Shown here one piece after another: positions 36,037-46,058 of a stretch of DNA of 64,000 nt. The position numbers and the translations under genes were made by a program. Location: assembly GCF_007096635.1 (NCBI RefSeq), contig NZ_VKAA01000004.1, positions 124,001-188,000 of the forward strand. The letters are read 5' to 3'. Position 1 is the stretch's first letter; each line of letters begins with the position of its first letter. The DNA is from Mycolicibacterium sp. 018/SC-01/001. GTDB lineage: Bacteria > Actinomycetota > Actinomycetes > Mycobacteriales > Mycobacteriaceae. The notes under the pieces are model-generated. The model was not told the DNA's origin. It saw nothing but the letters and a program-made list of their open reading frames with translations, and ran no database searches.

Positions 36037-37085
36037 CCAAGAAGATCACCGCCTCACCGCTGCTGTGGCCCGCCCTGGCGCTCGTCGCGCTGCTCGTCGT
36101 CAACGTCATCCTGACGCCCAGCTTCCTGAGCATCCGCGTGCAGGACGGCCACCTCTTCGGCAGCCTCATCGACATCCTGCGCAACGGCGCCCCCACCATG
36201 CTCGTCGCACTCGGCATGACGCTGGTGATCGCGTCGCGAGGCATCGACCTGTCCGTCGGCGCCGTCGTCGCCGTCAGCGGTGCGCTGGCCTGCGCGCACA
36301 TCGCCGCATCGGATCAGCCCGGCAGCATCGGCACCGTACTGTCGGCGATGGGAATCGCCCTCGGAGTCGCCGTCGCGCTGGGACTGTGGAATGGCGCGCT
36401 GGTCTCGGTGTTCGGGGTGCAACCGATCATCGCGACGCTGGTGCTGATGACGGCGGGACGCGGCATCGCACTCTTCATCACCGACGGCCAGATCGTGACC
36501 ACCGAGAGCGCTCCGTTCAAAGTCCTCGGTGCCGGGTTCGCGCTCGGACTGCCGGTCGCGATCCTGGTCAGCCTCGCGGTGTTCGCCCTCGTCGGGTTGC
36601 TGACCCGCCGCACCGCGCTCGGCATGCTGCTCGAGTCGGTCGGCATCAACCCGGAGGCGAGCAGGCTGGCCGGGGTGCGGCATCGCTCGATCGTGTTCGC
36701 GGTGTACGTGTTCAGCGCGCTGTGCGCCGGTATCGCCGGATTGATGATCGCCTCGAACATCTCGGCCGCCGACGCCAACAACGCCGGGCTGTGGATCGAG
36801 ATGGACGCGATCCTGGCGGTCGTCATCGGCGGCACGTCACTGCTGGGCGGCCGGTTCAGCCTCGCCGGAACGATCCTGGGTGCGTTGATCATCCAGACGT
36901 TGACCACCACGGTCTACACCGCGGGCATCACGCCGGAGACCACGCTCGTGTTCAAGGCGCTCGTGGTGATCGCGGTCTGCCTGCTGCAGGCCCCCAAGTT
37001 CCGCGCACTGATGCGACGCAAGCGCGCGGTTCGGCCTGCGCCCGCCGCCCCTGTCAGCATCCCCGAGCCGGTGGTAACCCGATGA
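36033..37085 (+). CDS. ytfT: Sugar ABC transporter permease (YtfT-like)
   Basis: 350 residues, GTG start in a four-base overlap. About nine to ten membrane helices are visible. The conserved permease segment LGMTLVIASRGIDLSVGAVVA and the later MDAILAVVIGGTSLLGGRFS loop are typical of the AraH/RbsC/YtfT group. It forms a heterodimer with the YjfF-like permease in YtfQRT-YjfF systems. The cytoplasmic C-terminal tail is Pro/Ala-rich. Confidence 0.9.
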   Translation: MTKKITASPLLWPALALVALLVVNVILTPSFLSIRVQDGHLFGSLIDILRNGAPTMLVALGMTLVIASRGIDLSVGAVVAVSGALACAHIAASDQPGSIGTVLSAMGIALGVAVALGLWNGALVSVFGVQPIIATLVLMTAGRGIALFITDGQIVTTESAPFKVLGAGFALGLPVAILVSLAVFALVGLLTRRTALGMLLESVGINPEASRLAGVRHRSIVFAVYVFSALCAGIAGLMIASNISAADANNAGLWIEMDAILAVVIGGTSLLGGRFSLAGTILGALIIQTLTTTVYTAGITPETTLVFKALVVIAVCLLQAPKFRALMRRKRAVRPAPAAPVSIPEPVVTR

Positions 37086-38077
37086 CCGTCACCGTCACCC
37101 GGCCCGCCGCACTCGCCGGCCTCGTCCGCTACGCCCGCGGCCGCTATCTGTCCCCGCTGGCCTCGCTCGCGTTGTTCGTCGTGATGTTCACCGCCGTCGT
37201 CACCCGCTTCGACTTCGCCAGCCCCACCCAGGTGTTCCTGAACCTGTTGGTGGACAACAGCTATCTGATCGTGCTCGCGGTCGGCATGACGTTCGTGCTG
37301 CTGACCGGTGGCATCGACCTGAGCGTCGGATCGGTGGTCGCACTGTCCACCGTGATCGTCGCGACGACGCTGCGGGCCGGCTGGCCCACGCCGCTGGCGC
37401 TGGCCACCGTTCTGGTCGTGGGCCCGGCGCTCGGGCTCGTCATGGGTCTGGTGATCGAGTACTTCGACGTGCAGCCGTTCATCGTCACCCTCGCCGGGAT
37501 GTTCCTGGCGCGCGGCCTCTGCTACGTCATCAGCGTCGACACGCTGCCGATCGACGACCCGGTGATGCGCGCCGTCGGGCTGAACTACGTCTACCTCTAC
37601 GAGGACAAGTTCATCCGCTGGACGGTCGTCATCGCGCTCGTCGTCGTCGTGGTCGCCGCCTACACCCTGCACCAGACCCGTTTCGGCCGCACGGTGTACG
37701 CCGTCGGCGGCAACCGGCAGTCCGCGCAGCTGATGGGTCTCAAAGCATCCCGAGCCCGAGTGGGCGTGTACGCCATCAGCGGGTTCTGCGCGGCACTGGC
37801 CGGGCTGCTGCTCGCGATGCAGAAGCTCTCCGGCTACAGCCTCAACGGCATCGGGCTCGAACTCGACGCGATCGCGGCCGCCGTGATCGGGGGCGTCTTG
37901 CTCTCCGGCGGTGTCGGATTCGTGCTCGGCTCGCTGATCGGGGTGCTGGTCCTGGGCACCATCGGAACGTTCGTCACCGCAGCCAATCTCGACTCCTACT
38001 GGACGCGCATCATGACCGGAGTGCTGCTCCTGATATTCGTCCTGGTTCAGCGACTAGTGGTGAGGAAACCCGGATGA
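37082..38077 (+). CDS. yjfF: Sugar ABC transporter permease (YjfF-like)
   Basis: 331 residues from the ATG at 37082 (ATGA overlap). The open frame extends far upstream without a stop, but that part is only the out-of-frame reading of ytfT. Nine to ten helices; landmarks are LAVGMTFVLLTGGIDLSVGS, YFDVQPFIVTLAGMF and YSLNGIGLELDAIAAAVIGG. It completes the two-permease furanose-type importer. The stop overlaps the LacI gene start by four bases. Confidence 0.92.
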   Translation: MTVTVTRPAALAGLVRYARGRYLSPLASLALFVVMFTAVVTRFDFASPTQVFLNLLVDNSYLIVLAVGMTFVLLTGGIDLSVGSVVALSTVIVATTLRAGWPTPLALATVLVVGPALGLVMGLVIEYFDVQPFIVTLAGMFLARGLCYVISVDTLPIDDPVMRAVGLNYVYLYEDKFIRWTVVIALVVVVVAAYTLHQTRFGRTVYAVGGNRQSAQLMGLKASRARVGVYAISGFCAALAGLLLAMQKLSGYSLNGIGLELDAIAAAVIGGVLLSGGVGFVLGSLIGVLVLGTIGTFVTAANLDSYWTRIMTGVLLLIFVLVQRLVVRKPG

Positions 38078-39102
38078 GCATCCAGCCCACTCCCCCGCCG
38101 GCGGGAAAGCCGGTGATGGCCGACGTGGCGCGTCTGGCCGGCGTCAGTCACCAGACCGTGTCGCGGGTGATCAACGGCTCGTCGAGCATCCGGCCCGCCA
38201 CCAAGGCCCGAGTCGAGCAGGCCATCGAGGAACTCGGCTACCGGCCCAACACCGCGGCCCGCGCGCTGGTGACCCGCCGCTCCGGCATCATCGGCATCGT
38301 CGGCACCAACAGCGCCCTGTACGGTCCGTCGAGCATCCAGCGTTCCGTGCAGGAAGCCGCCCGCGCGGCCGGCTACTTCACCAGCCTCGTTCCGTTGGCC
38401 GACGTCACCCGCGAAACGTTGCGTGACGCGCTCGACCATCTGACCCGGCAGTCCGTGGAGGCCGTCGTGATGATCGTCGCCCAGGAGGACGTCCTCGAGA
38501 TCGTGCACTCCGCGCACGCCGACCTCCCCCTGGTCGTGGTCGAGGGTGACCTGTCCGGGCGGGGACTCAGCGTCGGCGTCGACCAGATCGACGGTGCCCG
38601 CCAGGCCACCACACACCTGATCGACCTCGGCCACACCGCGATCGAACACGTTGCCGGACCGTTGAATTTCACGGAGGCCAAAGGCCGGCAGACCGGCTAC
38701 GAGCAGGCCATGCGGGATGCCGGACTGACTCCCCGCCGCGCCTGCGAAGGCGACTGGACACCGGGCCGCGGGTACGAGATCGGCCGGGAACTCGCGCGCC
38801 GGGGCGACTTCACCGCCGTCTTCGTCGCCAACGATCAGATGGCGATCGGCGTCCTGCATGCCTTCGCCGAAGCCGGCCTGTCAGTGCCCGGCGACGTCAG
38901 TGTCGTCGGGTTCGACGACATCCCCGAGGCGGGCTTCCTGATTCCGGCGCTCACCACGATCCGGCAGGACTTCCACGAGATCGGCCGTCGCGCCATGGAT
39001 CTGGTGATGGCGACCCTCGAAGGGTCGAGCACCAATGTGCCCCTCCTCCCCACCGAACTGATCGTCCGCGCCAGCACGGCACCCCCGAAGGAGGCTTCGT
39101 GA
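38074..39102 (+). CDS. LacI family transcriptional repressor of sugar operons
   Basis: 342 residues. The N-terminal helix-turn-helix reads MADVARLAGVSHQTVSRVIN, with the hinge helix near YRPNTAARALVT. A periplasmic-binding-protein-like effector domain follows (VGFDDIPEAGF and similar LacI landmarks). It is the obvious candidate to bind the three TGTGAGCGYTAACA sites at 33299-33414 and so control both this operon and the divergent chvE-mms-gal operon. It is encoded inside the operon it would repress (autoregulation). The inducer is probably L-arabinose or galactose (inference). Confidence 0.92.
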   Translation: MSIQPTPPPAGKPVMADVARLAGVSHQTVSRVINGSSSIRPATKARVEQAIEELGYRPNTAARALVTRRSGIIGIVGTNSALYGPSSIQRSVQEAARAAGYFTSLVPLADVTRETLRDALDHLTRQSVEAVVMIVAQEDVLEIVHSAHADLPLVVVEGDLSGRGLSVGVDQIDGARQATTHLIDLGHTAIEHVAGPLNFTEAKGRQTGYEQAMRDAGLTPRRACEGDWTPGRGYEIGRELARRGDFTAVFVANDQMAIGVLHAFAEAGLSVPGDVSVVGFDDIPEAGFLIPALTTIRQDFHEIGRRAMDLVMATLEGSSTNVPLLPTELIVRASTAPPKEAS

Positions 39103-40766
39103 GCAGTGAGAAGTACACGGTCGGAGTCGACTTCGGCACGCTGTCCGGCCGTGCCCTCGTCGTGCGGGTCAGCGACGGCCACGAGATGGCCAGCGCTGAA
39201 CACGTCTACACCCACGCCGTGGTGACCGACACCCTGCCCGGCCGCACCGACCGACTGCCCCCGCAGTGGGCGCTGCAGGTGCCCAGCGACTACGTCGACG
39301 TGCTGCGCACCGCGGTTCCGGAAGCGGTCGCCGCCGCGGGCGTCGATCCGGCCGACGTGATCGGTATCGGCACCGACTTCACCGCGTGCACGATGGTGCC
39401 GGTGCGCGGCGACGGCACCCCGCTGTGCGAGATCGCCGAATTCGCCGACCGGCCGCACGCCTACGCCAAGCTGTGGCGCCACCACTCCCCCCAGCCGCAG
39501 GCCGACCGCATCAATGCCGTTGCCGCGCAACGGGGCGAGTCCTGGCTGCCGCGCTACGGCGGATTGATCTCCAGCGAGTGGGAGTTCGCCAAAGCGCTGG
39601 AGATCCTCGACGAGGACCCGCAGATCTACGCGGCGATGGACCACTTCGTCGAGGCCGCCGACTGGATCGTCTGGCAGCTGTGCGGCACCTACGTCCGCAA
39701 CGCGTGCACCGCCGGCTACAAGGGCATCCGGCAGGACGGCCGCTACCCGTCGCGGGAGTTCCTCGCCGCGGTGCGCCCGGAGTTCGCCGACTTCGTCACC
39801 GACAAGCTCGACCATCGGATCGGCACGCTCGGCGACAGCGCCGGGGGGCTGACCGCGCAGGCCGCCGCGTGGACCGGGCTGCCCCAGGGCATTCCCGTCG
39901 CGGTCGGCAACGTCGACGCCCACGTCACCGTCGCCGCCGCCGACGCGCTCGATCCCGGCTCCCTGGTCGCGATCATGGGCACCTCCACCTGCCACGTGAT
40001 GAACTCCGACGTGCTGCGCGAAGTTCCCGGTATGTGCGGGGTCGTCCTCGACGGAATCAGCTCCGGCAGTTGGGGATACGAGGCAGGGCAGTCCGGTGTC
40101 GGTGACATCTTCGGCTGGTTCGTCGCCAACTGCGTGCCCGAGAGCTACCAGAGCGAGGCTCGCCGCCACGGCCTGTCCCTGCACGAGTACCTGTCCGAGC
40201 TGGCCGGCCGCCAGCGCGTCGGTGAGCACGGCCTGATCGCGCTGGACTGGCACAGCGGAAACCGTTCCGTGCTGGTCGATCACGAGCTGTCGGGGGTGAT
40301 GGTCGGGCAGACGCTGGCCACCACGTGTGTCGACATGTACCGAGCCCTGTTGGAGGCCACTGCGTTCGGTACCCGCATGATCGTGGAGACGTTCGTGCGC
40401 AGCGGCGTCCCGGTCAACGAACTCGTCGTCGCCGGAGGGTTGTTGAAGAACAGCCTGCTGATGCAGATCTATGCCGACGCAGTCGGGCTGCCGCTGTCGG
40501 TGGTGCCGTCCCCGCAGGCGCCCGCGCTCGGCTCGGCGATCCACGCCGCCACCGCCGCCGGCGCCTTCCCCGACGTCCCGGCCGCCGCCCGGCAGATGGG
40601 CCGCCGCATCCGCAACGCGTACACACCGATTCCTGCCAATGTCGCCGCCTACGACCAGCTCTACCGCGAATACGTCGCGGCCTACGAGTGGTTCGGCCGC
40701 GGCAACGGCATGATGCGGCGGCTGCGCCGCATCGGCACCCCCGAACCCGTAGGAGTTCCGTCGTGA
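39099..40766 (+). CDS. araB: Ribulokinase
   Basis: 555 residues, GTG start in a four-base overlap with the LacI gene. FGGY kinase features include VGVDFGTLSGRALVV at the phosphate-binding N-terminus, GTDFTACTMVPV, the AraB-specific YKGIRQDGRYPS, an ATP-binding GTSTCHVM loop and VVAGGLLKNSLLMQIYADA near the end. It phosphorylates L-ribulose to L-ribulose-5-phosphate. Length is normal for bacterial AraB. Confidence 0.95.
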   Translation: MSSEKYTVGVDFGTLSGRALVVRVSDGHEMASAEHVYTHAVVTDTLPGRTDRLPPQWALQVPSDYVDVLRTAVPEAVAAAGVDPADVIGIGTDFTACTMVPVRGDGTPLCEIAEFADRPHAYAKLWRHHSPQPQADRINAVAAQRGESWLPRYGGLISSEWEFAKALEILDEDPQIYAAMDHFVEAADWIVWQLCGTYVRNACTAGYKGIRQDGRYPSREFLAAVRPEFADFVTDKLDHRIGTLGDSAGGLTAQAAAWTGLPQGIPVAVGNVDAHVTVAAADALDPGSLVAIMGTSTCHVMNSDVLREVPGMCGVVLDGISSGSWGYEAGQSGVGDIFGWFVANCVPESYQSEARRHGLSLHEYLSELAGRQRVGEHGLIALDWHSGNRSVLVDHELSGVMVGQTLATTCVDMYRALLEATAFGTRMIVETFVRSGVPVNELVVAGGLLKNSLLMQIYADAVGLPLSVVPSPQAPALGSAIHAATAAGAFPDVPAAARQMGRRIRNAYTPIPANVAAYDQLYREYVAAYEWFGRGNGMMRRLRRIGTPEPVGVPS

Positions 40767-41476
40767 CCATCACCTCCGACATCGACGCGGCTATCGCGGA
40801 TCTGCGCCGGCAGGTGTGCGATCTGCACCGCCACCTCACCCAGTACGAGCTGGTGATCTGGACCGCGGGCAACGTCTCCGCGCGGGTGCCCGGGCGCGAC
40901 CTGATGGTCATCAAACCCTCGGGCGCGGACTACGAGTCGATGACGCCGGCCGACATGGTGGTCTGCGACCTGTACGGGAATCTCGTCGACGGCGAGCTCT
41001 CACCGTCGTCCGACACCGCAGCCCACGCCTACGTGTACCGCCACATGCCGCACGTCGGCGGCGTCGTGCACACCCACTCGACCTACGCCACCGCATGGGC
41101 CGCCCGCGGCGAACCGATCCCCTGCGTGCTGACGATGATCGCCGACGAGTTCGGCGGCGACATCCCGGTTGGGCCGTTCGCACTCATCGGGGATGACTCG
41201 ATCGGCCGCGGCATCGTGGAGACGCTGCAGCACAGCAGGTCTCGCGCGGTGCTGATGCGCAACCACGGGCCGTTCACGATCGGCCGCGACGCACGCGACG
41301 CGGTCAAGGCCGCCGTGATGGTCGAAGACGTCGCCCGCACCGTGCACATCGCCCGTCAGCTCGGTGCGCCACCGCTGATCGACGCCGACGACGTCACCGC
41401 CCTGTTCGAGCGCTACCAGAACGTGTACGGCCAGCCCGGTCGCACACCGGAGACCTCCGAGGAGACCCTGCGATGA
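40763..41476 (+). CDS. araD: L-ribulose-5-phosphate 4-epimerase
   Basis: 237 residues from the GTG at 40763 that overlaps the araB stop. This is a class II aldolase/AraD fold: [23 protein letters not shown] (phosphate site), the metal-binding [15 protein letters not shown] with its His pair, and [10 protein letters not shown] with a further His. It converts L-ribulose-5-phosphate to D-xylulose-5-phosphate, which enters the pentose phosphate pathway. Length and motifs are standard. Confidence 0.95.
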   Translation: MTITSDIDAAIADLRRQVCDLHRHLTQYELVIWTAGNVSARVPGRDLMVIKPSGADYESMTPADMVVCDLYGNLVDGELSPSSDTAAHAYVYRHMPHVGGVVHTHSTYATAWAARGEPIPCVLTMIADEFGGDIPVGPFALIGDDSIGRGIVETLQHSRSRAVLMRNHGPFTIGRDARDAVKAAVMVEDVARTVHIARQLGAPPLIDADDVTALFERYQNVYGQPGRTPETSEETLR

Positions 41477-42984
41477 TCGCGTCCCGACTCGTCACCAGCC
41501 AGGTGTGGCTGGTGACCGGCAGCCAGGCGATGTACGGGCAGGCCATCCTCGACCAGGTCGCCGAACAATCCCGGCAGATCGCCGAACAGCTCGACGCCGG
41601 CGCCGAAATCCCCGTCGAGGTGCGCTGGCTCCCCGTCGTCACCGACACCGAGCACATCGCCCGCGTCCTCGCCGAAGCCAATGCCACGCCCGAATGCATC
41701 GGCGTGATCGCATGGATGCACACGTTCTCGCCCGCCAAGATGTGGATTCGCGGACTCAAGACGCTGTCCAAGCCGCTGCTGCATCTGCACACCCAGTTCG
41801 GTGTCGAATTGCCATGGGCGTCCATCGACATGGACTTCATGAACCTCAACCAGGCCGCGCACGGCGACCGCGAGTTCGGCTACATCCAGACCCGCATGTC
41901 ACACCCCCGCAAGACCGTCGCCGGGCATGTCAGCGATCCGCGGACGCGCCGCCGCATCGGCTCCTGGATGCGTGCTGCCCTCGGGCACGCCGAGCTGTCG
42001 ACGCTGAAGGTCGCCCGGTTCGGGGACAACATGCGCGGCGTCGCCGTCACCGAGGGCGACAAGGTGGAAGCCGAAGCGCATTTCGGTGTCTCGGTGGACA
42101 CCTACGGCGTCAACGACCTGGTCCGCGTCGTCGACGGCATCAGCGCCGCCGACGTCGACAAGCTGGTCCGCGAGTACGCCCACACCTACCGCGTGTCCCC
42201 GGAGCTGCTGCCCGGTGGTGATCGACACATGTCGCTGCGGGTCGGCGCGCAGATTGAGCTCGGCTTACGGAAGTTCCTCCAACAGGGCGACTTCCACGCG
42301 TTCACCACCAATTTCGAGGACCTGGGCGGGCTGCGGCAACTGCCCGGGCTCGCGGTGCAGCGGTTGATGGCCGACGGTTACGGCTTCGGCGGTGAGGGTG
42401 ACTGGAAGACCGCGACGATGCTACGCACCGTCAAGGTGATGGCTGAGGGTCTGCCCGGCGGTACCTCCTTCATGGAGGACTACACCTACGACCTGACGCC
42501 CGGCCACGAGCGGATCCTCGGCGCGCACATGCTCGAGGTGTGTCCGAGCATCGCCGCCGACGTGCCGACGCTGGAGGTGCATCCGCTCTCGATCGGGGAT
42601 CGCGACGACCCGGTGCGATTGCGGTTCACCGCGGCCCCGGCCGACGCCGTGATCCTCGGCATCTGCGACATGGGCGATCGGTTCCGGTTGGTGGCCAACG
42701 AAGTTCGTGTGGTCGAACCCACGGCGGAGCTGCCGAAGCTGCCCGTCGCCTGTGCGGTGTGGGAGCCGCTGCCGAACTGGTCCACCTCCGCCGAGGCGTG
42801 GCTGATGGCTGGCGCACCCCACCACACGGTGCTGACCACCGCGGTGGACACCGAGACGTTCGAGGACTTCGCGGAGATAACGGGCACCGAATTGCTCGTC
42901 ATCGACGCCGGCACCACCGTGCGGGACTTCCAGAACGCGCTCAAGTGGAACGGGGTGTATCACCATGTCGCCGGCGGACTCTGA
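41473..42984 (+). CDS. araA: L-arabinose isomerase
   Basis: 503 residues, ATG in a four-base overlap with araD. AraA signatures are visible: [75 protein letters not shown] and [12 protein letters not shown], which together include the Mn-binding Glu and His residues. It converts L-arabinose to L-ribulose, the first catabolic step. Together with araB and araD it makes a complete pathway. Confidence 0.96.
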   Translation: MIASRLVTSQVWLVTGSQAMYGQAILDQVAEQSRQIAEQLDAGAEIPVEVRWLPVVTDTEHIARVLAEANATPECIGVIAWMHTFSPAKMWIRGLKTLSKPLLHLHTQFGVELPWASIDMDFMNLNQAAHGDREFGYIQTRMSHPRKTVAGHVSDPRTRRRIGSWMRAALGHAELSTLKVARFGDNMRGVAVTEGDKVEAEAHFGVSVDTYGVNDLVRVVDGISAADVDKLVREYAHTYRVSPELLPGGDRHMSLRVGAQIELGLRKFLQQGDFHAFTTNFEDLGGLRQLPGLAVQRLMADGYGFGGEGDWKTATMLRTVKVMAEGLPGGTSFMEDYTYDLTPGHERILGAHMLEVCPSIAADVPTLEVHPLSIGDRDDPVRLRFTAAPADAVILGICDMGDRFRLVANEVRVVEPTAELPKLPVACAVWEPLPNWSTSAEAWLMAGAPHHTVLTTAVDTETFEDFAEITGTELLVIDAGTTVRDFQNALKWNGVYHHVAGGL

Positions 42985-42996
42985 CGCGGCGGTGCG

Positions 42997-44007
42997 GTGA
43001 TGCTCGCCGCGCGACTGCACGGCGTCGGCGATCTGCGCGTGTACCGCGAACTCGATCCCGACGAGCCGCCGCCTGGCTGGTCGCTGCTCGCGGTCACCTC
43101 GGTCGGCATCTGCGGCTCGGATCTGCACTGGTTCACCGACGGCGGTATCGGGGAGAACCGGATCGAGCGGCCCGTGGTGCCGGGACACGAGTTCGCCGCG
43201 GTCGCGCTCACCGGCCCGCTGGCCGGGCGTCGGGTCGCCGTCGACCCCGCGATCCCGTGTCAGAACTGCGAGATGTGCCGCGCTGGCTTTCACAATCTCT
43301 GCCCCACAGTCGAGTTCGCCGGGCATGGCACGCTCGACGGCGCGCTGCGTGAGCACTTGGTGTGGCCGGATCACCTGCTGCATCCGCTGCCCGACGAGCT
43401 CAGCGACGATGCCGGAGCGCTGCTCGAACCGCTCGGCGTGGCCGTGCACGCGGTCGGCGTTGGCCACATCCAGGCGGGCATGGATGTCCTCGTGGTCGGC
43501 GGCGGTCCGATCGGGGTGCTCACCGCGCAGGTGGTGCGCCGCAGCGACGCCCGGCGCGTGTTCCTGGTCGAGCCGCTCGCCCATCGCCGCGTGACCGCGC
43601 TGCGAGTTGGAGTCGATGCCGCGCTCGCACCCGAGAACGCGGTCGACGAGATCCTGGACGCCACCGAGGGCCGGGGTGTCGACGCGGTGATCGAGATGGC
43701 CGGAACGGATGCTGCGATCGCGACGGCGGTCGGGGCGTGCCGGCCGGGGGCGCGGATCGCGCTTGGCGGCATCCCGTCGGGGGATGCGTCGTCGTTCCCG
43801 GCGGCCGCCGCGCGGAGGAAAGGCTTGACGTTCGCGATGGTGCGGCGGATGAACGACACCTACCCCCGAGCCATCGAGTTGGCCACCGGTGAAATCGATC
43901 TCGACGCGATCGTCACCCAGCGGCTACCGCTGGCAGAGGCCGCCGAAGCGTTCACCTCAGCGGCGCAACGCTGCGGCGACAAGGTCGTCGTGTCGGTATC
44001 GGGCTGA
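42997..44007 (+). CDS. Zinc-dependent polyol/alcohol dehydrogenase (IdnD/sorbitol-dehydrogenase-like)
   Basis: 336 residues; GTG at 42997 followed directly by ATG. Medium-chain dehydrogenase features: GICGSDLHWFTDGG (catalytic zinc Cys), VPGHEFA, the structural-zinc Cys cluster CQNCEMCRAGFHNLC, and the nucleotide-binding VVGGGPIGVLTAQV. It resembles L-idonate 5-dehydrogenase and sorbitol/arabinitol dehydrogenases. It lies 12 bases after araA, so it is probably co-expressed and may oxidise a sugar alcohol or an aldose. The exact substrate is not evident. Confidence 0.85.
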   Translation: MMLAARLHGVGDLRVYRELDPDEPPPGWSLLAVTSVGICGSDLHWFTDGGIGENRIERPVVPGHEFAAVALTGPLAGRRVAVDPAIPCQNCEMCRAGFHNLCPTVEFAGHGTLDGALREHLVWPDHLLHPLPDELSDDAGALLEPLGVAVHAVGVGHIQAGMDVLVVGGGPIGVLTAQVVRRSDARRVFLVEPLAHRRVTALRVGVDAALAPENAVDEILDATEGRGVDAVIEMAGTDAAIATAVGACRPGARIALGGIPSGDASSFPAAAARRKGLTFAMVRRMNDTYPRAIELATGEIDLDAIVTQRLPLAEAAEAFTSAAQRCGDKVVVSVSG

Positions 44008-44012
44008 CGCGC

Positions 44013-44873
44013 TCACCCCGCGTTGGCGGCCATCGCCCACCGGATACCGCCGACGAGCACATGCCCGGCTGACCGCACCACCGTCGCTTCCGCGGGCGGG
44101 AAGTACGGCAGCCACAACGGACCGCGCGCCCACTTCGGCAGCATCGACACGGCCGCGGCGGCGAGCGCGGCATACGGTGCGCGCGCAAGGAGGGGTAGCG
44201 GCGGGGTCAATAGCAGGAACCGGGCCGCATCCCGGGCGGCGGCGGTCCCGGCCAGCTCGGGCCGGTACGCCGAAAGACGTTCGACCAGTTCGGCTTCCGT
44301 GCGGGGCGGGTCGATGACACCCAGTTTGGCCGCTACCTGCGCAGTGTCGGCGACGTATCCGTCACGGCCCTCCTGATCCAACGGCGCCGAACCGTAGAGC
44401 TGATGGGCGCGCAGGAAGCTGTCGACCTCGGCGATGTGCACCCATTCCAGCAAGTGGGGATCCCCCGCCTCGTAGGGCCGCCCGTCAGGAGCCACACCAC
44501 GCACCCGCCGGTGGATGCCGCGCACCTTGTCGACCGCGCGCTGCGCATCGTCGGCCGGGCCGAACGTCGTCACCGCGAGGAACGTGCTCGTCCGCGCCAG
44601 CCGGCCCCACGGGTCACCGCGGTAATCGGAGTGCTCGGCGACCCCGGCCATCGCCAGCGGATGCAGCGACTGCAGCAGCAGCGCGCGCAGCCCGCCGACG
44701 AACATCGACGCATCCGCATGCACCTGCCGGATCGGGCGGTCGTCGGCGAACCAGCGCGGTCCGGGTGTCTCGTGGATGCGGGCGCGGTTCTCCGGCCCCT
44801 CCGGACCCGCAACCATCCCGAACAGCGCGCTGCCCATCCGCGTGCGGACGGCTCCCAGGGCATCTATGGCCAT
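44013..44873 (-). CDS. MpaB-family (DUF2236) oxygenase-like protein
   Basis: 286 residues from the ATG at 44873, eight bases after the upstream stop. DUF2236 landmarks are VHADASMFVGGLRALLLQSLHPLAMAGV (split by a turn), YRGDPWGRLARTS, HRRVRG and LLEWVHIAEVDSFL, which contain the conserved His and Arg residues of the latex-clearing/MpaB superfamily, believed to bind haem. The family includes oxygenases acting on hydrophobic compounds; the substrate is unknown here. Mycobacteria carry many paralogues. Convergent with the polyol dehydrogenase. Confidence 0.82.
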   Translation of the reverse strand: MAIDALGAVRTRMGSALFGMVAGPEGPENRARIHETPGPRWFADDRPIRQVHADASMFVGGLRALLLQSLHPLAMAGVAEHSDYRGDPWGRLARTSTFLAVTTFGPADDAQRAVDKVRGIHRRVRGVAPDGRPYEAGDPHLLEWVHIAEVDSFLRAHQLYGSAPLDQEGRDGYVADTAQVAAKLGVIDPPRTEAELVERLSAYRPELAGTAAARDAARFLLLTPPLPLLARAPYAALAAAAVSMLPKWARGPLWLPYFPPAEATVVRSAGHVLVGGIRWAMAANAG

Positions 44874-44881
44874 ACCCCAGG

Positions 44882-46048
44882 CTACGGGGTGGCGCCGGCG
44901 CGCAGTTCTGCGTAGACCGCGGCCTCGAATCCGAGGATCGTCGCGACCATCGCCTCGTCGAAGAACGGCAGCACCTGGGTCGCGATGACCGCGGCGACAC
45001 CGGCGGTGCGGTCGATCCAGTAGAAGCTGTTGAACAGGCCCGACCAGTCGGCGGAGCCGGCGCTGCGCATGCCCGGCAGGTCTGTCAGGTACAGGTGGAA
45101 CCCGAGGCCCCAGCCCTGCGGCACGTCGAGCAGGGCGACCGTGTTGCTGAGCTCCGGGACGGTCGAGATCGACTCCTTCGGCAGCGGCGCACCGTCGAGG
45201 TGATCGCGCAGCGCGAGCTCGACGGTCTCCTGGGCCAGGATGCGCGTGCCGTCGAGTTCGCCGCCGTTCAGCCAGGCCCGCACGAACCGTCCGTAGTCGG
45301 CGATCGTCCCGTAGGAGCCGTGGCCGCCGGCGTCCCACTCCGGGTCGGCCGGCAGGTCGAGATCGGTCTCGACCAGGTCGCCGTCCGGCGTGCGGAAGCG
45401 GATCGGCAGCAGCCGGGCACGTTGCTCGTCAGTCGGGTCGAACGTCGTGTCCGTCATGCCGAGCGGCCGGTAGATGTGCTCGGTGAGGTAGTCACTGAGC
45501 GACTGACCGCTGACGGCCTCGATCACCAGGCCGAGCCAATCGGTGTTGACGCCGTACTCCCAGACGGTGCCGGGGTCGTTGACCAGCGGCGCGCTGAGGC
45601 TGCGTTTGACGCCGTCGAGTGCGTTGGGGAAGTTCTGCTCCGTGCAGTAGGTGAAGAGCTTCTCGTTGGTGAAGTGGTAGCCACAGCCGGCCGAATGCGT
45701 CATCAGCTGCTTGATGGTCGGCTGGGTTTTCGGGGCCCGCAGGATCGGCTCCGCGCCGTCGAAGCCGTCGAGTACCTGGAGCTCGCCGAATTCGGGCAGG
45801 ATCGACGCGACGGTCGCGTCCAGGGCCAACCGCCCCTGCTCCACGAGCTGTAGTGCCCCGGTGGTGGCGACGGCCTTGGTCATCGACGCATTACGAAACA
45901 TGCTGTCAGGCTTGGCTTCACCAGCCGCGTGTTCGTAGAGGACACCGTCGCGGCCGACTACGGTGGCCGCGACGCCGTGCAGCGAACCGTTCGCCGTCAC
46001 GCCGTCAAGAATCTCGTCGATCTGCTCGAATCCCATGGCCGCCATCAT
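44882..46048 (-). CDS. Beta-lactamase family serine hydrolase (esterase-like)
   Basis: 388 residues from the ATG at 46048 (ATGs at 46045 and 46036 are also possible). The class C/penicillin-binding fold is shown by SMTK (catalytic Ser 55, Lys 58), a WEYGVNTDW tyrosine motif near residue 165, and a later GHGSYG segment in the HxG position. No signal peptide is present, so it is more likely an intracellular esterase (EstB-type) than a drug-resistance beta-lactamase. It lies in a run with the MpaB-like gene and the flavin monooxygenase. Confidence 0.85.
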   Translation of the reverse strand: MMAAMGFEQIDEILDGVTANGSLHGVAATVVGRDGVLYEHAAGEAKPDSMFRNASMTKAVATTGALQLVEQGRLALDATVASILPEFGELQVLDGFDGAEPILRAPKTQPTIKQLMTHSAGCGYHFTNEKLFTYCTEQNFPNALDGVKRSLSAPLVNDPGTVWEYGVNTDWLGLVIEAVSGQSLSDYLTEHIYRPLGMTDTTFDPTDEQRARLLPIRFRTPDGDLVETDLDLPADPEWDAGGHGSYGTIADYGRFVRAWLNGGELDGTRILAQETVELALRDHLDGAPLPKESISTVPELSNTVALLDVPQGWGLGFHLYLTDLPGMRSAGSADWSGLFNSFYWIDRTAGVAAVIATQVLPFFDEAMVATILGFEAAVYAELRAGATP

Positions 46049-46058
46049 GGCACGCGCG

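Noticed and set aside
36026-37081. N-terminal extension of the YjfF-like permease
   Set aside because: The frame is open but is an Arg-rich off-frame reading of ytfT; the ATG at 37082 overlaps the ytfT stop and gives the standard N-terminus.
38835-40544. 569-codon minus-strand frame opposite araB
   Set aside because: Overlaps a textbook ribulokinase; composition is typical of antisense reading in GC-rich DNA.
42421-43584. Minus-strand frame opposite araA and the dehydrogenase
   Set aside because: Spans two real genes in antisense and has no domain or ribosome site.
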